DNA of 16,071 bases, from contig JAPDRN010000128.1 in NCBI GenBank assembly GCA_030247855.1, positions 77,595 to 93,665 of the forward strand. The letters run 5' to 3'. Under the pieces are notes generated by a model. The model made no database searches and had not been told where the DNA came from. It saw only the letters and a list, made by a program, of their open reading frames with translations. Position 1 is the first letter of the stretch. Every line of letters starts with the position of its first letter. A program made the translations under genes and the position numbers. Below, piece by piece: positions 13,383 through 16,071 of this stretch. Source of the stretch: Knufia peltigerae (Eukaryota > Ascomycota > Eurotiomycetes > Chaetothyriales > Trichomeriaceae).

Positions 13383-14669
13383 CTACCGGGCGTTCTTTGC
13401 CCGGTGCCGCGCACCTTCCACGATCGACAGGCCGGTCAGCAGGCCGACGATGGTGACGTAGAAGCTGGCGGTCATCTGGTGCGCGAACATCGACTGGGTC
13501 AGCCCGCACAGGATGTAGGACACCACCACCATCACGCCGGCGGCAGCCGGACCACGGAAGGTGGCGTGCCCGCTGCGCCGGTGCAGGCGCACGAACACCC
13601 ACAGGGGCACGCCATACACCGCCAGCAGCAGCAACAGGCCCGGTACGCCCTGGGTTGCCGCCCACTCGGCGACATCGTTGTGGGCATGGCCCAGATGACA
13701 GCGCTGTTCCTGCGGATCCTCGCGACAGATCGGAACCCGCTGCATGGCGTTGTCGAAGTGGCCAACGCCTACCCCGATCAGCGGGTGATCGAGGAAGGTA
13801 TCCCATGCCACCTGCAGGCGCTCGACCCGGGCACCTGCCGATGAGTCGCTGTCGCCCTGCTCCATGCGCTGCACATCGCTGTGCAGTTCGGTCAGGCGCA
13901 CCTGGTGGCGCAGTTCGGGTACCGACAGCAGCAGGGTCGCAGCGATGGCCAGCATGCCGGCAAGCACCGACAGGCGCGCCACGCCGGTACGCCAGCGCAG
14001 GCTGAGTGCCAACACCACCAGCAACGCCAGCAGCGCTGCAAACACGCCACGGCTGCCGGTGAGGATGATGGTTCCGCAACCGGCGGCGGTGCCGACGATC
14101 ACCAGCGACCAGCGTCGCGAGGGCCGGCAGAACACCAGCAGCACCATCAGCATCACCACGATGTCGGCGAGCACAATCGCATTTGTGGACAGTTCCGCGC
14201 GCGCCGCGCCTCCCAGTACCTGCAACAATGCCAGCGCGAAGGTACCCAGCAGGCCGGCGAACGCACCGCGCCACAACCAGCGCATGTCCGGCCGCAACGC
14301 GCAGACCCATAGCGCGATCCACGGGATCACCAGGAATCGTGAGCGGTTGTCGACATTGCGCAGGCCGTGCTCGAACACCACCATCGAGAGCACACCCAGG
14401 GCCAGCACCGCCAGCGTCAGCCAGGTCAGCGCCCTGATCGGCTGGGCTTCCATGTGCCTCGCACGCCACAGCAGTTCCGGCGCCATCAGCGTCGTGACCA
14501 GCAACACCAGGCCATATGGCAGCAGGTTGATCGGGATGGTCAGCACCAATGCCGGCATGCAGAACAGGCCGATCTGCGCCAACCAGTGCGCAGCGCGCGG
14601 GCGACCACCAACGGGTACGCCCAGCGGATCGCCGGTCGTGGATTCCAGGTTGTGCTGTGAAACTGCCAC
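13383..14669 (-). CDS. O-antigen ligase/polymerase-like membrane protein (WaaL/Wzy type), 428 aa
   Basis: The protein has about ten or more hydrophobic segments and one large loop (about 252-345), the layout of the O-antigen ligase WaaL and relatives (Wzy_C family). In the loop stand DHPLIGVGVGHFDNAMQ (294-310) and GHAHNDVAEWAATQGVPG (327-344), whose His330-Asn331 is a conserved family signature. An upstream LTGSRG (203-208) is also typical. WaaL joins O-chain to lipid A-core in the periplasm; Wzy polymerises O-units, and sequence alone does not separate them firmly. The start is a GTG at 14669 without a good ribosome-binding site; ATG at residue 38 would cut the first membrane segment. It follows the GT83 gene on the same strand after 122 bp. 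Confidence 0.85.
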   Translation of the reverse strand: MAVSQHNLESTTGDPLGVPVGGRPRAAHWLAQIGLFCMPALVLTIPINLLPYGLVLLVTTLMAPELLWRARHMEAQPIRALTWLTLAVLALGVLSMVVFEHGLRNVDNRSRFLVIPWIALWVCALRPDMRWLWRGAFAGLLGTFALALLQVLGGAARAELSTNAIVLADIVVMLMVLLVFCRPSRRWSLVIVGTAAGCGTIILTGSRGVFAALLALLVVLALSLRWRTGVARLSVLAGMLAIAATLLLSVPELRHQVRLTELHSDVQRMEQGDSDSSAGARVERLQVAWDTFLDHPLIGVGVGHFDNAMQRVPICREDPQEQRCHLGHAHNDVAEWAATQGVPGLLLLLAVYGVPLWVFVRLHRRSGHATFRGPAAAGVMVVVSYILCGLTQSMFAHQMTASFYVTIVGLLTGLSIVEGARHRAKNAR

Positions 14670-14791
14670 GTCGAAAAGTTTCGCTACGATCCTGCGGAAT
14701 GAACGGGAACAGCGGCACGGCCGATCCCACGCTGACGTTTTACTGCCTTTGGCGCCGCTTGGGCAGTCTGGACAAGCGCAGGCCGGAGTGG

Positions 14792-16071
14792 TTACTCCTC
14801 ACGCTGCAATCGCCGCTCGCGTTCGCGCTCGTCGGCGCTGGCCACGCACCGGCCCTGCACCGCAGCGGCCGGCACCAGCCACCAGCGGCGGCGGTTGGCG
14901 ATTCCGGCCAACTCGGCACGGTTGCGGTCGATGCAGGGCAGCAGCGCGTCCTCGTGGACCAGCAACCAGCGGCGCCGGGGCGCCAACTGCTGCCATTCCA
15001 CGGCCGCAGCCAGCTGTGCATCCCAAGGCTCGTTGAAACCGAAGGTTGCTGCCGGGCGGTCGGCCATCAACAGATTCTGCTCTTTCCAGGCCACCAGTCC
15101 CAGTTCGGCATCGGCGCCGATGCGCTGGCCGGTGTGCCGCATCAGGCCACGAGCGGAACTTGAGTCATTCAGCAGCGGATAGCCGATCAGGCTGTACAGC
15201 ACCCATACGGCCGTCAAGGTCGAGACCAGTGCCAGCTGGCGACGGCCGCGACCGAACAACAGCAGGCTGGCCATACCCCAGCCGCCCATCGCCATCGCCG
15301 CCCAGGCCAAGGCGTTCATCTCGCCATTGCCGATGCCACGCGTCTGCATCAGCCGCGTTTCGAAGCCGGGCTTGCCCAGCAGGGCCGCCAGCCCGGCGGC
15401 CAAGGTGCCCAGCGACAGCAGCAGCGTGAACGCGCCCAGCAGCCATTGCACGTCGCGACGACGCAGCAACCCCGGCAGCAACGGCGCCAGTGCCAGGCAG
15501 AACATCGGCAACGCCGGAAGGATGTAGACGTCGCGCTTGCCGTTGGGAATCGAGAAGAACAGCACGATCAGCGCCCACCAGCCCAACAGCAACAGATAGC
15601 GCGCATCCCGACGCTGCAGCCGGCGCCGCCAGGCGGGGATCGCCCACGGCACCGCCAGGAAGGCGGGAATCCACATCGACGGCATGGTGGCCAGGAAGTA
15701 CCACCAGGGCTGGTGGTGATCCCATGATTGCGCATAGCGCTTGGCGGTCTGCCGGAACAGGATGTCGTCCATGTAGGCCAGGTAATCGCCGGAGCGTGTC
15801 GCCAGCGCGGTCATCACCATCGGCACCAGCCACAGCGCGATGGCCAGCACGAATGCCAATGGCGCCAACCAGAAGCGCAGGTCGCGTGCATGCAGCCGCA
15901 CCCGCGGCCAGTGCAGCGCCGAACCGATCACCGCCGGCACGATCATCAGCAGCGCGATCACGCCCACGCCCTTGGTGATCACCCCGATGCCCGCAAAGAA
16001 CCAGCCCAGCCACCACCAGCGCCACGCGGGCCCCAGCAGCAGGTGGCGCAGCAGACCGTAATTGGCCAGGG
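14792..16071 (-). CDS. ArnT-like (GT83/PMT-superfamily) glycosyltransferase, N-terminus outside window
   Basis: About 426 C-terminal residues are visible; the gene continues past the right edge. Several hydrophobic segments are followed by a soluble periplasmic C-terminal domain. Family marks are WFFAGIGVITKG near the edge (the conserved TKG), a loop with YMDDILFRQTAKRY, and FFSIPNGKRDVYILPALPMF, the usual Lys-Arg-x-x-Tyr-x-Leu-Pro element. ArnT and relatives move a sugar from a polyprenyl-phosphate carrier onto lipid A, core or another acceptor in the periplasm. Whether it adds aminoarabinose, and so affects polymyxin sensitivity, cannot be told; no arn genes are in the window. It lies upstream of the WaaL-like gene on the same strand. 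Confidence 0.85.
   Translation of the reverse strand, partial: LANYGLLRHLLLGPAWRWWWLGWFFAGIGVITKGVGVIALLMIVPAVIGSALHWPRVRLHARDLRFWLAPLAFVLAIALWLVPMVMTALATRSGDYLAYMDDILFRQTAKRYAQSWDHHQPWWYFLATMPSMWIPAFLAVPWAIPAWRRRLQRRDARYLLLLGWWALIVLFFSIPNGKRDVYILPALPMFCLALAPLLPGLLRRRDVQWLLGAFTLLLSLGTLAAGLAALLGKPGFETRLMQTRGIGNGEMNALAWAAMAMGGWGMASLLLFGRGRRQLALVSTLTAVWVLYSLIGYPLLNDSSSARGLMRHTGQRIGADAELGLVAWKEQNLLMADRPAATFGFNEPWDAQLAAAVEWQQLAPRRRWLLVHEDALLPCIDRNRAELAGIANRRRWWLVPAAAVQGRCVASADERERERRLQREE

Noticed and set aside
13385..13405. Seven-pair hairpin (ACCGGGC/GCCCGGT) covering the stop of the WaaL-like gene
   Set aside because: It lies inside coding sequence and no T run follows on either strand, so it does not support a terminator call.
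1..16071. CRISPR arrays, rRNA genes, complete insertion sequences, prophage structural genes
   Set aside because: I looked for repeated spacer-like units, rRNA-like stretches, transposases and phage proteins and saw none.

Overview
The window looks like a chromosomal segment of a high-GC gammaproteobacterium of the family Xanthomonadaceae, most likely Stenotrophomonas. The grounds are an RpoD of gammaproteobacterial type, coding regions with strongly G/C third positions, a set of lipopolysaccharide-core genes, and two copies of a GTAG-headed palindrome that matches the SMAG repeats known from S. maltophilia. I could run no database search, so the genus is an inference.

Left part (1-2700): small, mostly unrecognised genes. 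Three closely spaced minus-strand genes (a zinc-ribbon-like protein and two hypotheticals, the last cut by the window edge) may form an operon. Next come a 73-residue Gln/Gly-rich disordered protein, two further small hypotheticals, and a glutathione S-transferase-like gene whose stop codon is the first part of a SMAG-like repeat.

Centre (2700-7070), all on the minus strand: a CAU-anticodon tRNA (probably tRNA-Ile2), a HipA-family kinase with its own N-terminal helix-turn-helix (YjjJ/HipH type), an AT-rich control region with a good promoter and a 14-bp direct repeat 110 bp apart, a possible 50-residue membrane protein read through the rpoD terminator, rpoD itself (616 aa) with an extended -10 promoter and a classical terminator, and dtd (D-aminoacyl-tRNA deacylase).

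Right part (7134-11390), plus strand: an LpxL/HtrB-type acyltransferase, a GTP cyclohydrolase II-like protein carrying what looks like a decayed RibB half, and a translationally coupled ydbS-ydbT pair of membrane proteins with bacterial PH domains.

Far right (11495-16071): a cell-surface glycan cluster. It holds a CDP-glycerol glycerophosphotransferase-like protein and a WaaE-like family 2 glycosyltransferase, divergent with overlapping start codons; then an O-antigen ligase/polymerase-like membrane protein and the C-terminal part of an ArnT-like (GT83) transferase. With the acyltransferase they point to building and decorating lipid A, LPS core and O-chain.

The strongest leads for something undescribed are the operator-like repeats at the self-contained HipA-family gene, the small ORF that passes through the rpoD terminator, and the decayed RibBA-like paralogue.
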